DNA from: an uncultured Eubacterium sp. | GTDB lineage: Bacteria; Bacillota; Clostridia; Peptostreptococcales; Anaerovoracaceae | NCBI GenBank assembly: GCA_905193765.1 | Contig: CAJJPZ010000107.1 | Location: 1 to 7,314 of the forward strand | Direction: 5' to 3' | Length of the DNA stretch: 7,314 nucleotides | Shown here: positions 1 to 5,725 of the stretch, one piece after another | How the letters are laid out: the number at the start of each line of letters is the position of its first letter | Numbering within the stretch: position 1 is the first letter of the stretch | Translations under genes and position numbers: made by a program | The notes under the pieces: generated by a model | What the model was told of the DNA's origin: nothing | Databases searched by the model: none | What the model saw: only the letters and a program-made list of their open reading frames with translations

Positions 1-705
1 GGAGTATATTCTTCTATCAGCAGTTCAAGTGCTGCTAAAAACTATGGCGTTGCAGCTATTGCCGCATATTCAAAAGGCACGGACAGGACACTTTCGAACG
101 GCAAATGGACAGCAGTAGGACAGAAGGATGCTCAGACCAACTATTTCAAATTCAAAGCCACTTCGACAGGATATATCAAGGTAAGCAACAGTGACCGCGT
201 ATATGTGACACTGTGCTCTTCCGGAAAGAAAGCTCTGTCAGGTGAAACTTTAAATTTATACGACCCTGTATACGGAGTAAAGAAAGGAAATACATATTAT
301 GTGAAAGTAAGGGCACTTTACAACACCAGCGGCATGTATCAGCTCAAGGTCACCAATACAGGCGTAAGCGAGAAGAGCGGTACGACCAAGTCAAAAGCTG
401 TGACTATAAAGAAGGGTTCAACAAAAAAAGGAACTATCACAGCGGGAAGCAGCAAGGCCGACTGGTATAAATTCAAGCTTACAAGTAAGAAGACTGTAAA
501 AATGACGATAAAAGGTGCTACCAATGACCAGCTTAAAATAGCTGTATACGATGGAAAGAAGGTAGTAAAGACATCGACGATATACAACAACACCAAGAGC
601 ATAACACTGACATCTGTAGGAAAGTGGTCGAAGGGAACATATCATATCAAGGTATACAGAGGCAACAGCAAGTCATCAGGATGGTATTCGCTGAAATGGC
701 AGTAA
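1..705 (+). CDS. C-terminal part of a secreted/surface protein with two PPC-like beta repeats (5'-truncated)
   Basis: The reading frame is open from the first base to a TAA at 703-705, giving 234 residues of a protein whose start lies outside the window. A GTG at 205 could be called as a start, but the same frame continues upstream with similar composition, so the gene is longer. The fragment is rich in Ser, Thr, Lys, Gly and Tyr and has one Cys. It contains two similar units, about residues 36-119 and 130-234. Each opens with a W/Y-F/Y-K-F-K strand (TNYFKFKAT; ADWYKFKLT) and closes with G-x-Y-x-x-K-V followed by SG-x-Y-x-L-K. This resembles bacterial pre-peptidase C-terminal (PPC) beta-sandwich domains, which sit at the C-termini of exported peptidases and surface proteins. 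No sortase motif or C-terminal membrane segment follows. The catalytic part, if any, is not in view, so the function is unknown. Extracellular location is inferred from composition and repeat type. Confidence 0.8.
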   Translation, partial: GVYSSISSSSAAKNYGVAAIAAYSKGTDRTLSNGKWTAVGQKDAQTNYFKFKATSTGYIKVSNSDRVYVTLCSSGKKALSGETLNLYDPVYGVKKGNTYYVKVRALYNTSGMYQLKVTNTGVSEKSGTTKSKAVTIKKGSTKKGTITAGSSKADWYKFKLTSKKTVKMTIKGATNDQLKIAVYDGKKVVKTSTIYNNTKSITLTSVGKWSKGTYHIKVYRGNSKSSGWYSLKWQ

Positions 706-751
706 TGAATGCAGTCTTGTATAAATTCATGCTGAAATGATGAAAATTTCC

Positions 752-780
752 TTTACAACAGCATGTATCTGTAGTAAAAT
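752..780 (+). promoter_or_regulatory. Sigma-A type promoter of rplU-rpmA
   Basis: A -35 box TTTACA (752-757) and a -10 box TAAAAT (775-780) are separated by exactly 17 nt; each matches the consensus at five of six positions. Transcription would begin near 786-788. This puts the in-frame ATG at 783 outside or at the very edge of the transcript and supports starting L21 at 876. It is the best promoter-like sequence in the window and lies in the only gap where a ribosomal-protein operon promoter is expected. Confidence 0.75.
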
Positions 781-786
781 ATATGA

Positions 787-875
787 ATGTAAGCCGCACG
801 GAAAAGGTTTTTGAAAGAAAGCTCAGGGCTTTCTACCTGAAAAGGCGAGACTGGATAGAGGAGGTAAAAGTTTAC
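787..875 (+). promoter_or_regulatory. Candidate L21 leader (5' UTR of rplU)
   Basis: This is the untranslated stretch of about 88 nt between the predicted transcription start and rplU. It holds a perfect hairpin GAAAGC-TCAGG-GCTTTC (817-833), extendable by an A-U pair at 816/834. The loop TCAGG (823-827) is complementary to CCTGA (836-840), giving a second hairpin that cannot coexist fully with the first. Many Firmicutes carry an autoregulatory L21 leader in this position, but I could not match this sequence to that family's consensus, so the assignment rests on position and foldability. Confidence 0.45.
858..865 (+). promoter_or_regulatory. Ribosome-binding site that fixes the rplU start at 876
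   Basis: GAGGAGGT matches the anti-Shine-Dalgarno sequence almost fully and lies 10 nt before the ATG at 876. No comparable site precedes the alternative in-frame ATG at 783. Confidence 0.85.
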
Positions 876-1379
876 ATGTACGCAATTATCGAAACAGGCG
901 GAAAACAGTACAGAGTCAAGAACGGTGACCAGATAGCTGTAGAAAAATTAAACGTAGCTGACGGAGAACAGGTCGTATTCGACAAAGTCCTCGTTATAGG
1001 CGACGGAGCAGAAGCCAAGGTGGGTGCTCCTTACGTTGATGGCGCTACAGTTGAAGGAAAGGTGATCGAATCAGGCAAAGGCAAGAAGGTAATAATCTTC
1101 AAGTACAAAGCCAAGAAAGATTACAGAAAGAAACAGGGTCACAGACAGCCATACACTTTAGTTGAAATAACTGCAGTAGGCAATGAAAAGGCTCCTGTAA
1201 AAGCTGAGGAACCTGTAGCAGAAGAAAAAGCTGATGACAAGGCAGCTGCAAAGAAGCCGGCTCTCAAGTCAATGAGAAAAGCTGAACTTATCGATTTCGC
1301 TAAGGAAAACAACATTGAAATTGATGAAAAGGCAACAAATGCTGTAATGATCGAAACGATCGAAGCTGCTTTAAAATAA
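876..1379 (+). CDS. rplU: 50S ribosomal protein L21 with C-terminal HeH/SAP-like extension
   Basis: L21 binds 23S rRNA in the large ribosomal subunit. The 167-residue product starts with the family's typical MYAIIETGGKQYRV and carries the signature FKYKAKKDYRKKQGHRQPYT at 76-95, so residues 1-103 are a complete L21. The start at 876 is preferred over the in-frame ATG at 783 because the alignable protein begins here, a strong GAGGAGGT lies 10 nt upstream, and 783 lies at the predicted transcription start. L21 is usually about 103 residues. The remaining 64 residues are an Ala/Glu/Lys-rich linker (104-131) followed by a helical segment (132-166: KSMRKAELIDFAKENNIEID and on) that resembles HeH/SAP-type helix-extended-loop-helix nucleic-acid-binding modules. 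The extension's role is unknown; RNA or DNA binding is inferred only from that likeness. It is the first gene of its transcript, with rpmA 54 nt downstream. Confidence 0.96.
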   Translation: MYAIIETGGKQYRVKNGDQIAVEKLNVADGEQVVFDKVLVIGDGAEAKVGAPYVDGATVEGKVIESGKGKKVIIFKYKAKKDYRKKQGHRQPYTLVEITAVGNEKAPVKAEEPVAEEKADDKAAAKKPALKSMRKAELIDFAKENNIEIDEKATNAVMIETIEAALK

Positions 1380-1416
1380 GCTTGAACTAAGGAAATTATT
1401 TTTAAATTGATATAGC

Positions 1417-1424
1417 GAGGAGGT
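1417..1424 (+). promoter_or_regulatory. Ribosome-binding site of rpmA, ruling out an N-terminal extension
   Basis: GAGGAGGT lies 9 nt before the ATG at 1434. An in-frame TAG at 1413-1415 closes the frame just upstream, so no longer L27 with the usual Firmicutes leader peptide is possible here. Confidence 0.85.
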
Positions 1425-1433
1425 GTCTGGTCG

Positions 1434-1694
1434 ATGGCAAGTAAAAAAGGTGTAGGTAGCTCGAAGAACGGTCGTGATAGTGAGTCGAAACGTTTAGGCG
1501 TTAAGACAGGCGACGGTCAGTTCGTTAGTGCCGGAAGCATTCTGGTTAGACAGAGAGGAACAAAGTTCCACCCTGGTAACAACGTAGGAATCGGCGGAGA
1601 TGATACTTTATTTGCAAAGATTGACGGAGCTGTAAAGTTCGAAAGATATGACAAGACAAGAAAGCAAGTAAGCGTATATCCAAAAGAAGCGTAA
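1434..1694 (+). CDS. rpmA: 50S ribosomal protein L27, without Prp-cleavable extension
   Basis: L27 lies near the peptidyl-transferase centre, and its N-terminal tail reaches towards the tRNA acceptor ends. The 86-residue product is full length, with the N-terminal KNGRDSESKRLG block and the signature VRQRGTKFHPG at 38-48. In most Firmicutes L27 is made with a short extension ending in LQFF, removed by the protease Prp, whose gene sits between rplU and rpmA. Here the protein begins directly as Met-ASKKG, which is the processed N-terminus with an initiator Met. An in-frame stop seven codons upstream excludes an extension, and the 54-nt gap after rplU cannot hold prp. The Met should be removable by methionine aminopeptidase because Ala follows (inference). 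A strong intrinsic terminator follows 9 nt after the stop codon. Confidence 0.97.
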   Translation: MASKKGVGSSKNGRDSESKRLGVKTGDGQFVSAGSILVRQRGTKFHPGNNVGIGGDDTLFAKIDGAVKFERYDKTRKQVSVYPKEA

Positions 1695-1703
1695 GCGTTT
1701 TCG

Positions 1704-1734
1704 AGCCCCTAATTATTTAGGGGCTTTATTTTTT
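1704..1734 (+). terminator. Intrinsic terminator after rpmA, upstream of obg
   Basis: A perfect 9-bp stem AGCCCCTAA (1704-1712) / TTAGGGGCT (1717-1725) with a TTAT loop is followed by a T-rich run, TTATTTTTT (1726-1734). It ends only 21 nt before the obg start codon, and no convincing promoter fits between. It probably lets some transcripts through, so that obg is expressed at a lower level than the ribosomal proteins; alternatively obg has a promoter I cannot see. Confidence 0.93.
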
Positions 1735-1755
1735 GCATATAACAAGGAGGGCTTT

Positions 1756-3063
1756 ATGTTTGCAGACAGAGCCAAGATATATATTAAATCAGGGAAGGGC
1801 GGCAACGGTGCTGTCTCTTTCAGACGTGAACCTTTCGTACCTGAAGGAGGTCCTGATGGCGGAGATGGAGGCAAAGGCGGAGACGTGATATTTCAGGCTG
1901 ATGAAAACCTCAGAACTCTTATGGACTTCAGATACAAGAGAAAATACGAAGCAGAAAACGGTCAGGACGGGATGAAAAAAAAGAGATATGGCAAGAACGG
2001 ACAGGATCTGATCATAAAAGTGCCCGTGGGAACAGTGGTTATCGATGAAGAAACAGGCCTCGTTATGAAGGATCTTAAAGAACACGGGCAGTCATTTGTA
2101 GCCGCAAAGGGTGGCAAAGGCGGCAAGGGAAATACGAAATATACGACATCCACGAGACAGGCTCCTAATTTTGCAGAAGCGGGAGGCTTTGCCAAAGAGA
2201 GGAATATCATCCTGGAACTTAAACTGATAGCTGATGTCGGGCTGGTAGGATTCCCTAATGTAGGTAAATCCACACTGCTGTCAGTGGCGACAAGTGCGAA
2301 ACCGAAGATAGCCAATTATCACTTCACCACCATCGATCCGAACCTCGGAGTCGTTCAGATATTCGACACAAGCTTCGTTATGGCTGATATCGCAGGTATA
2401 ATAGAGGGTGCGCACCAGGGCGCCGGACTGGGGTTCAGGTTCCTGAAGCATATAGAACGTACCAAGGTGCTGATACACGTGGTGGATGTTTCAGGCAGCG
2501 AAGGCCGCGATCCAATCGAGGATTTCGAAAAAATCAACAGGGAGCTGGAACAGTACAGCCCGAGGCTTATGAAAAAGCCTCAGATCGTTGCGGCAAATAA
2601 GATAGATATCATCAGTGAAGACGATCCGGGATATATAAAATTCAAGGAACATGTCGAGGCCAAAGGATACAAAGTGTTCCCGATGTCCGCGCCGATAAAC
2701 ATCGGAGTGAAGGAAGTACTGGCGGAAGCTGCACAGCAGTTGCAGAAATTGCTCCTGGAACCGCAGGAAGAAGAAGATTATGAAATGTTCGACTTCGAGA
2801 AAGATGACAATGATCCTGATTACAAAGAGGTCAGAGCATCATTTGACGGGCGTGACTATGTACTTGAAGGAAAACAGCTTCTCAAGATATTCAATTCGAC
2901 GAATTTCAACGACGGCGGATCCCTAAGATATCTGTATAAATATATAGAGAAGAGCGGCGCTTTTGAAAAACTCAGGGAGCTGGGCATCGAGGACGGTGAC
3001 GTGATCAGGATAGAGGATTTTGAATTCGAGTATTACGACGACGATTATTCATTCATGGAATAG
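1756..3063 (+). CDS. obg: GTPase Obg/CgtA (ribosome assembly)
   Basis: Obg is an essential GTPase that binds the 50S subunit and links ribosome maturation to cellular GTP and stress state. The 435-residue product has all three domains of Firmicutes Obg. The glycine-rich Obg fold occupies about 1-158, with GKGGNGAVSFRRE at 13-25 and GGPDGGDGGKGGD at 31-43. The G domain follows, with G1 GFPNVGKST (165-173), the G2 Thr pair 191-192, G3 DIAG (211-214), G4 NKID (281-284) and G5 SA (311-312). A C-terminal OCT domain spans about 350-422, with an acidic tail. No key residue is missing. The start has AAGGAGG (1744-1750) 5 nt upstream. The rplU-rpmA-obg order is conserved across many bacteria. The M20 peptidase gene begins 27 nt after the stop codon, so the two are likely co-transcribed. 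Confidence 0.98.
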   Translation: MFADRAKIYIKSGKGGNGAVSFRREPFVPEGGPDGGDGGKGGDVIFQADENLRTLMDFRYKRKYEAENGQDGMKKKRYGKNGQDLIIKVPVGTVVIDEETGLVMKDLKEHGQSFVAAKGGKGGKGNTKYTTSTRQAPNFAEAGGFAKERNIILELKLIADVGLVGFPNVGKSTLLSVATSAKPKIANYHFTTIDPNLGVVQIFDTSFVMADIAGIIEGAHQGAGLGFRFLKHIERTKVLIHVVDVSGSEGRDPIEDFEKINRELEQYSPRLMKKPQIVAANKIDIISEDDPGYIKFKEHVEAKGYKVFPMSAPINIGVKEVLAEAAQQLQKLLLEPQEEEDYEMFDFEKDDNDPDYKEVRASFDGRDYVLEGKQLLKIFNSTNFNDGGSLRYLYKYIEKSGAFEKLRELGIEDGDVIRIEDFEFEYYDDDYSFME

Positions 3064-3090
3064 TATGATGACAGGAAAGGCTTTGGTATT

Positions 3091-4413
3091 ATGTGCTCAG
3101 TAGAAAAATATATAGATAAAAAAGGAATGATCGAAACACTGTCGGAGTGTGTCGCTATAAAAAGCGTCAAAGCGGATCCGGAAGACGGTGCGCCTTATGG
3201 TAAAGGGATAGCAGATGCCCTTGATTTCATGCTGGAAACCGGACTGAAGATGGGTTTCAGAACAGAAAACATCGATGGACAGGCTGGCTATATAGAATAC
3301 GGACATGGTGATGATATGGTCGCAGTCCTGGGTCATATAGACGTCGTGCCGGCGGGAGACGGCTGGGATTCAGATCCGTTCATATGTGAAAGGCATGACG
3401 GCAGGCTTACAGGCAGAGGTACTCTTGATGACAAAGGCCCTGTTACGGCAGCACTTTATGCACTGAAAGCTGTGAAAGACTCCGGAGTATCCCTGAAACA
3501 CAGGATACGGATCATAATAGGGACAGATGAGGAGTCCGGAAGCAAAGATATGGCCAGGTACAGGGAAACAGAGGAAATGCCGATATATGCTTTTACTCCG
3601 GATGCTATGTTCCCTGTGGTGAACTCCGAAAAAGGTATGGTGGTTTTCAGCATAAGCAAATTGCTGACTCCATCAGATGATGCACAGCTGGTAAGCGCAT
3701 CGGGAGGCCTTGTCACGAATCAGGTTCCTGACAAGGCAGAGATAAAGATAAAAATATCTGATGATATACTTACATTCAGAAATACAGAGGGCAGAGCGGC
3801 CCATGGCAGTACACCAGAGGCAGGCGTGAATGCCATCGACAGTCTGTTCAGGAACCTGACGGAGAGCAGTCTGTTCGAAAAGTTCCCTGGGGATCTGAAA
3901 TCGTTTACAGAGTTTTATATGAAATATATAGAATCTGATACGACAGGAGCCAGGCTGCACGCAGATCACAGTGACGACAGACTGGGAGATGCGACAATGA
4001 ATGCAGGTGTTCTGGAAGGGGACCGGGATCATATAGAAATACGTGTGGATTACAGATATCCTGCAAATATTGACTGTGAGCAGTATCTGAGAAATATAGA
4101 AGATATATGCGGCAGGGAAGGTCTGGAGTTCCGGCTCATAAAGCACAAGCACGGACTTTATTTCCCGGAGGATCACGAACTTGTAAAAACATTGACAGAG
4201 GTCTATGCTGAGGAAACAGGAGAAGTATCAGAACCGGTCAGCATGGGTGGAGGTACATATGCCAAGAGCCTTCCTAATACAGTGGCCTTCGGTCCGATAT
4301 TCCCGGGACATGAAGACACGATGCATCAGGCTAATGAACATATAACTGAAGATGACCTTGAGGCAGGGTGCAGGATATATGCAAAAGCAATGATACGTCT
4401 CGGCAATTTGTGA
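3091..4413 (+). CDS. M20 family metallodipeptidase, PepV/Sapep-like
   Basis: This is a two-metal (Zn or Mn) aminopeptidase-type dipeptidase of peptidase family M20, most like PepV of lactic acid bacteria and Sapep of Staphylococcus. Those enzymes release amino acids from dipeptides in the cytosol. The 440-residue product has the expected sites in order: GHIDVVPAGDGW with metal ligand His82 and Asp84; GRGTLDDKGP with the bridging Asp at 113-114; TDEESG with general base Glu147 and ligand Glu148; TPDAMFP with Asp171; the lid-domain AAHGSTPEAG with His238; and HEDTMHQANE with the last ligand at His412. There is no signal peptide, consistent with a cytosolic enzyme. It is slightly shorter than PepV (about 470 residues), but both the catalytic and lid domains are present. 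A modest AGGAAAGG lies 10 nt before the ATG. The 27-nt gap after obg implies transcription from upstream. Exact substrate specificity cannot be read from sequence. Confidence 0.93.
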   Translation: MCSVEKYIDKKGMIETLSECVAIKSVKADPEDGAPYGKGIADALDFMLETGLKMGFRTENIDGQAGYIEYGHGDDMVAVLGHIDVVPAGDGWDSDPFICERHDGRLTGRGTLDDKGPVTAALYALKAVKDSGVSLKHRIRIIIGTDEESGSKDMARYRETEEMPIYAFTPDAMFPVVNSEKGMVVFSISKLLTPSDDAQLVSASGGLVTNQVPDKAEIKIKISDDILTFRNTEGRAAHGSTPEAGVNAIDSLFRNLTESSLFEKFPGDLKSFTEFYMKYIESDTTGARLHADHSDDRLGDATMNAGVLEGDRDHIEIRVDYRYPANIDCEQYLRNIEDICGREGLEFRLIKHKHGLYFPEDHELVKTLTEVYAEETGEVSEPVSMGGGTYAKSLPNTVAFGPIFPGHEDTMHQANEHITEDDLEAGCRIYAKAMIRLGNL

Positions 4414-4479
4414 TTTTGATGGACATATCATGTGAATTATGGTAAACTTGATACTGAAAGGTCATTATGGTGAAGAGAT

Positions 4480-4800
4480 ATGTACAAAGATACGACGGTT
4501 TATGTTCTGGGACATGGCAAGACCAGCAGTGATAATGCCATAACCAGCACATTCAAGATTTTTTTCATAGGATTCGTCATAGACAGGGAAACTGATGAGA
4601 TCGTGGATCTTGAATGTTCAGCAACTATAGACATAACAAAGAGGTTCGTCCATGATCTTTTTATCGGCAGATCGTTTGCCGATTACGATGAGGAACTGGT
4701 CGGATCAGTGAAGAACAGGTATTTCGGGACATCTCAGAAAGCGATAATAATCGCATATAAGGATGCTCTGAAAAAATATAAAGAAATAAAAAATATATAA
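4480..4800 (+). CDS. DUF3870 domain-containing protein (unknown function)
   Basis: The 106-residue product resembles the DUF3870 family throughout: an N-terminal YVLGHGKTS segment, a central FKIFFIGFVIDRETDEIVDLEC block (about 26-47, interrupted here only by my reading), then DITKRFVHDLFIGRS (52-66) and a C-terminal RYFGTSQKAIIIAYKDALKK region (about 80-99). Length fits the family. No signal peptide, membrane segment or catalytic motif is recognisable, so it is probably a small soluble cytosolic protein. The biochemical function of the family is unknown to me. The ribosome-binding site is poor (GAAGAG just ahead of the ATG), suggesting low translation. It starts 66 nt after the M20 peptidase with no clear terminator or promoter between, and is the last gene before a strong terminator, so it is probably the third gene of the obg transcript. 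Confidence 0.82.
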   Translation: MYKDTTVYVLGHGKTSSDNAITSTFKIFFIGFVIDRETDEIVDLECSATIDITKRFVHDLFIGRSFADYDEELVGSVKNRYFGTSQKAIIIAYKDALKKYKEIKNI

Positions 4801-4824
4801 TACCGAAACTGCTTTATTCAATAT

Positions 4825-4852
4825 GCTGCAGCAATCATACGACGGCTGCAGC
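4825..4852 (+). repeat. Paired 8-bp palindromes GCTGCAGC able to form a hairpin
   Basis: The self-complementary octamer GCTGCAGC occurs at 4825-4832 and again at 4845-4852. The two copies can pair to form an 8-bp stem with a 12-nt loop. No T run follows, so it is not a terminator in itself. It lies in the 136-nt gap before the serine hydrolase gene, 14 nt upstream of a real terminator, and may be part of a structured leader or of the 3' end of the DUF3870 transcript. Confidence 0.55.
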
Positions 4853-4866
4853 TGCATGGATGAAAT

Positions 4867-4914
4867 CCAGTATGGGTCCGTTTTTCAATTGGATCTGCAC
4901 TGGTTTTTTGTTTT
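4867..4914 (+). terminator. Intrinsic terminator upstream of the serine hydrolase gene
   Basis: A 13-position stem pairs 4867-4879 (CCAGTATGGGTCC) with 4891-4903 (GGATCTGCACTGG). It includes one A-C mismatch and three G-U pairs, with an 11-nt loop. The run TTTTTTGTTTT (4904-4914) follows at once. It ends the obg-peptidase-DUF3870 transcript, yet lies only 22 nt before the next start codon, with the ribosome-binding site immediately behind it. No full promoter fits between, so downstream transcription must read through it or start upstream of it. Confidence 0.85.
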
Positions 4915-4936
4915 CCGGTAAAAAAGGAGTAAACAT

Positions 4937-5707
4937 ATGCTGAAAGAAAAACTGATAGAGTACCTTGAACAGGAGGATGTAAAGGGCGCATTCGCAGTAA
5001 AGGATCTGAGAAGTGGCGAGATCTGCACTTTCAATGAAAATGAAGTGGTCCCGTCGGCAAGTCTGATAAAGATGTTCATACTGATAAAAACCATCGATCT
5101 TATAAGAGAGGGCAGGCTGTCTCTGACAGATGAGATAGAGGTGAAGGCTGGGGATATAGTGGCTTTCAGTGTGCTTGAATTCCTGGCTCCCAGGAAATAT
5201 ATGCTGGAGGAGCTGCTGCGGCTGATGATAGTCTACAGTGACAATACAGCGACGAATGTCCTGATGGACAAGCTGGGCATTGATCAGATCAATGAAGAAA
5301 TAAAGAAACTGGGTTACAGGGATTCGAAACTCTGCCGCAAGATGATGGATTTCAAGGCTGCGGAAGAAGGAAGACAGAACTACACGTCAGTGAAGGAAAT
5401 GTTCGATCTGATGGACAGACTTTACAGCAGTACACTGCTGGGAAGCCCGTATGATGAACAGATGCTTGAGATCATGAAGGGTCAGGCTGATGAGACAATG
5501 ATGCGCCAGGAGCTTCCTGATGAGATAACCATAGCTCGCAAGAGCGGAGAGCTTGATGCACTCGATCACGATATCGCGATCGTATATACGGAAAAAGGGG
5601 ATTATATATATGTATTCTTTACATGGGATGCACGAGACAACAATCAGGCCCGTGATATATTATCGAAGACCTCGAGGATGGTATTCGATGATTTTATTGA
5701 TAAATAA
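4937..5707 (+). CDS. Class A beta-lactamase-fold serine hydrolase, cytosolic, probably not a beta-lactamase
   Basis: The 256-residue product belongs to the beta-lactamase2/class A-like serine hydrolase superfamily. The acyl-enzyme motif S-x-x-K is SLIK at 42-45, the SDN loop is at 101-103 (VYSDNTATNVLMD), and the KTG-equivalent is KSG at 202-204. The omega-loop region reads RKMMDFKAA (134-142). By eye the deacylating Glu166 and Asn170 of true class A enzymes are replaced, probably by Met and Lys, so efficient beta-lactam hydrolysis is unlikely. The protein starts MLKEKLIEYLEQE with no signal peptide, unlike secreted beta-lactamases, and begins close to the first helix of the fold, so it is probably cytosolic. 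A peptide or amide substrate is possible but unproven. AAGGAG (4924-4929) lies 7 nt before the ATG. The transporter gene follows after 18 nt, suggesting an operon. It should not be read as a resistance gene from sequence alone. Confidence 0.88.
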   Translation: MLKEKLIEYLEQEDVKGAFAVKDLRSGEICTFNENEVVPSASLIKMFILIKTIDLIREGRLSLTDEIEVKAGDIVAFSVLEFLAPRKYMLEELLRLMIVYSDNTATNVLMDKLGIDQINEEIKKLGYRDSKLCRKMMDFKAAEEGRQNYTSVKEMFDLMDRLYSSTLLGSPYDEQMLEIMKGQADETMMRQELPDEITIARKSGELDALDHDIAIVYTEKGDYIYVFFTWDARDNNQARDILSKTSRMVFDDFIDK

Positions 5708-5725
5708 TCAATAAGGAGGAGAAAA

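Noticed and set aside
205..705. Complete small gene starting at GTG 205
   Set aside because: The same frame is open back to base 1 and the first repeat unit would be cut in half; it is the tail of a larger gene.
705..730. Terminator after the first gene (ATGAAT ... ATTCAT)
   Set aside because: Only six AT-rich pairs around a 14-nt loop and no T run behind it; too weak to call.
817..840. H-type pseudoknot in the rplU leader
   Set aside because: Both stems are complementary on paper, but the connecting loops of 0 and 2 nt are too short to span the helices, so alternative hairpins are more realistic.
783..875. N-terminal extension of L21 from an in-frame ATG at 783
   Set aside because: The ATG lies at the predicted transcription start, has no ribosome-binding site, and the encoded 31 residues match nothing in L21; the family start and a strong GAGGAGGT support 876.
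1382..1413. Possible promoter between rplU and rpmA (TTGAAC followed by an AT-rich stretch)
   Set aside because: No -10 hexamer lies at 16-18 nt from TTGAAC; the nearest candidates are 20 or more nt away.
3673..4176. 167-residue reading frame on the minus strand
   Set aside because: It is antisense to the M20 peptidase, whose motifs are complete; no family resemblance.
4796..4801. Perfect TATAAT overlapping the DUF3870 stop codon as a promoter
   Set aside because: No -35 match lies 16-18 nt upstream (the region is A-rich) and there is no extended TG; in such AT-rich sequence a chance match is likely. Kept only as part of the attenuator hypothesis.
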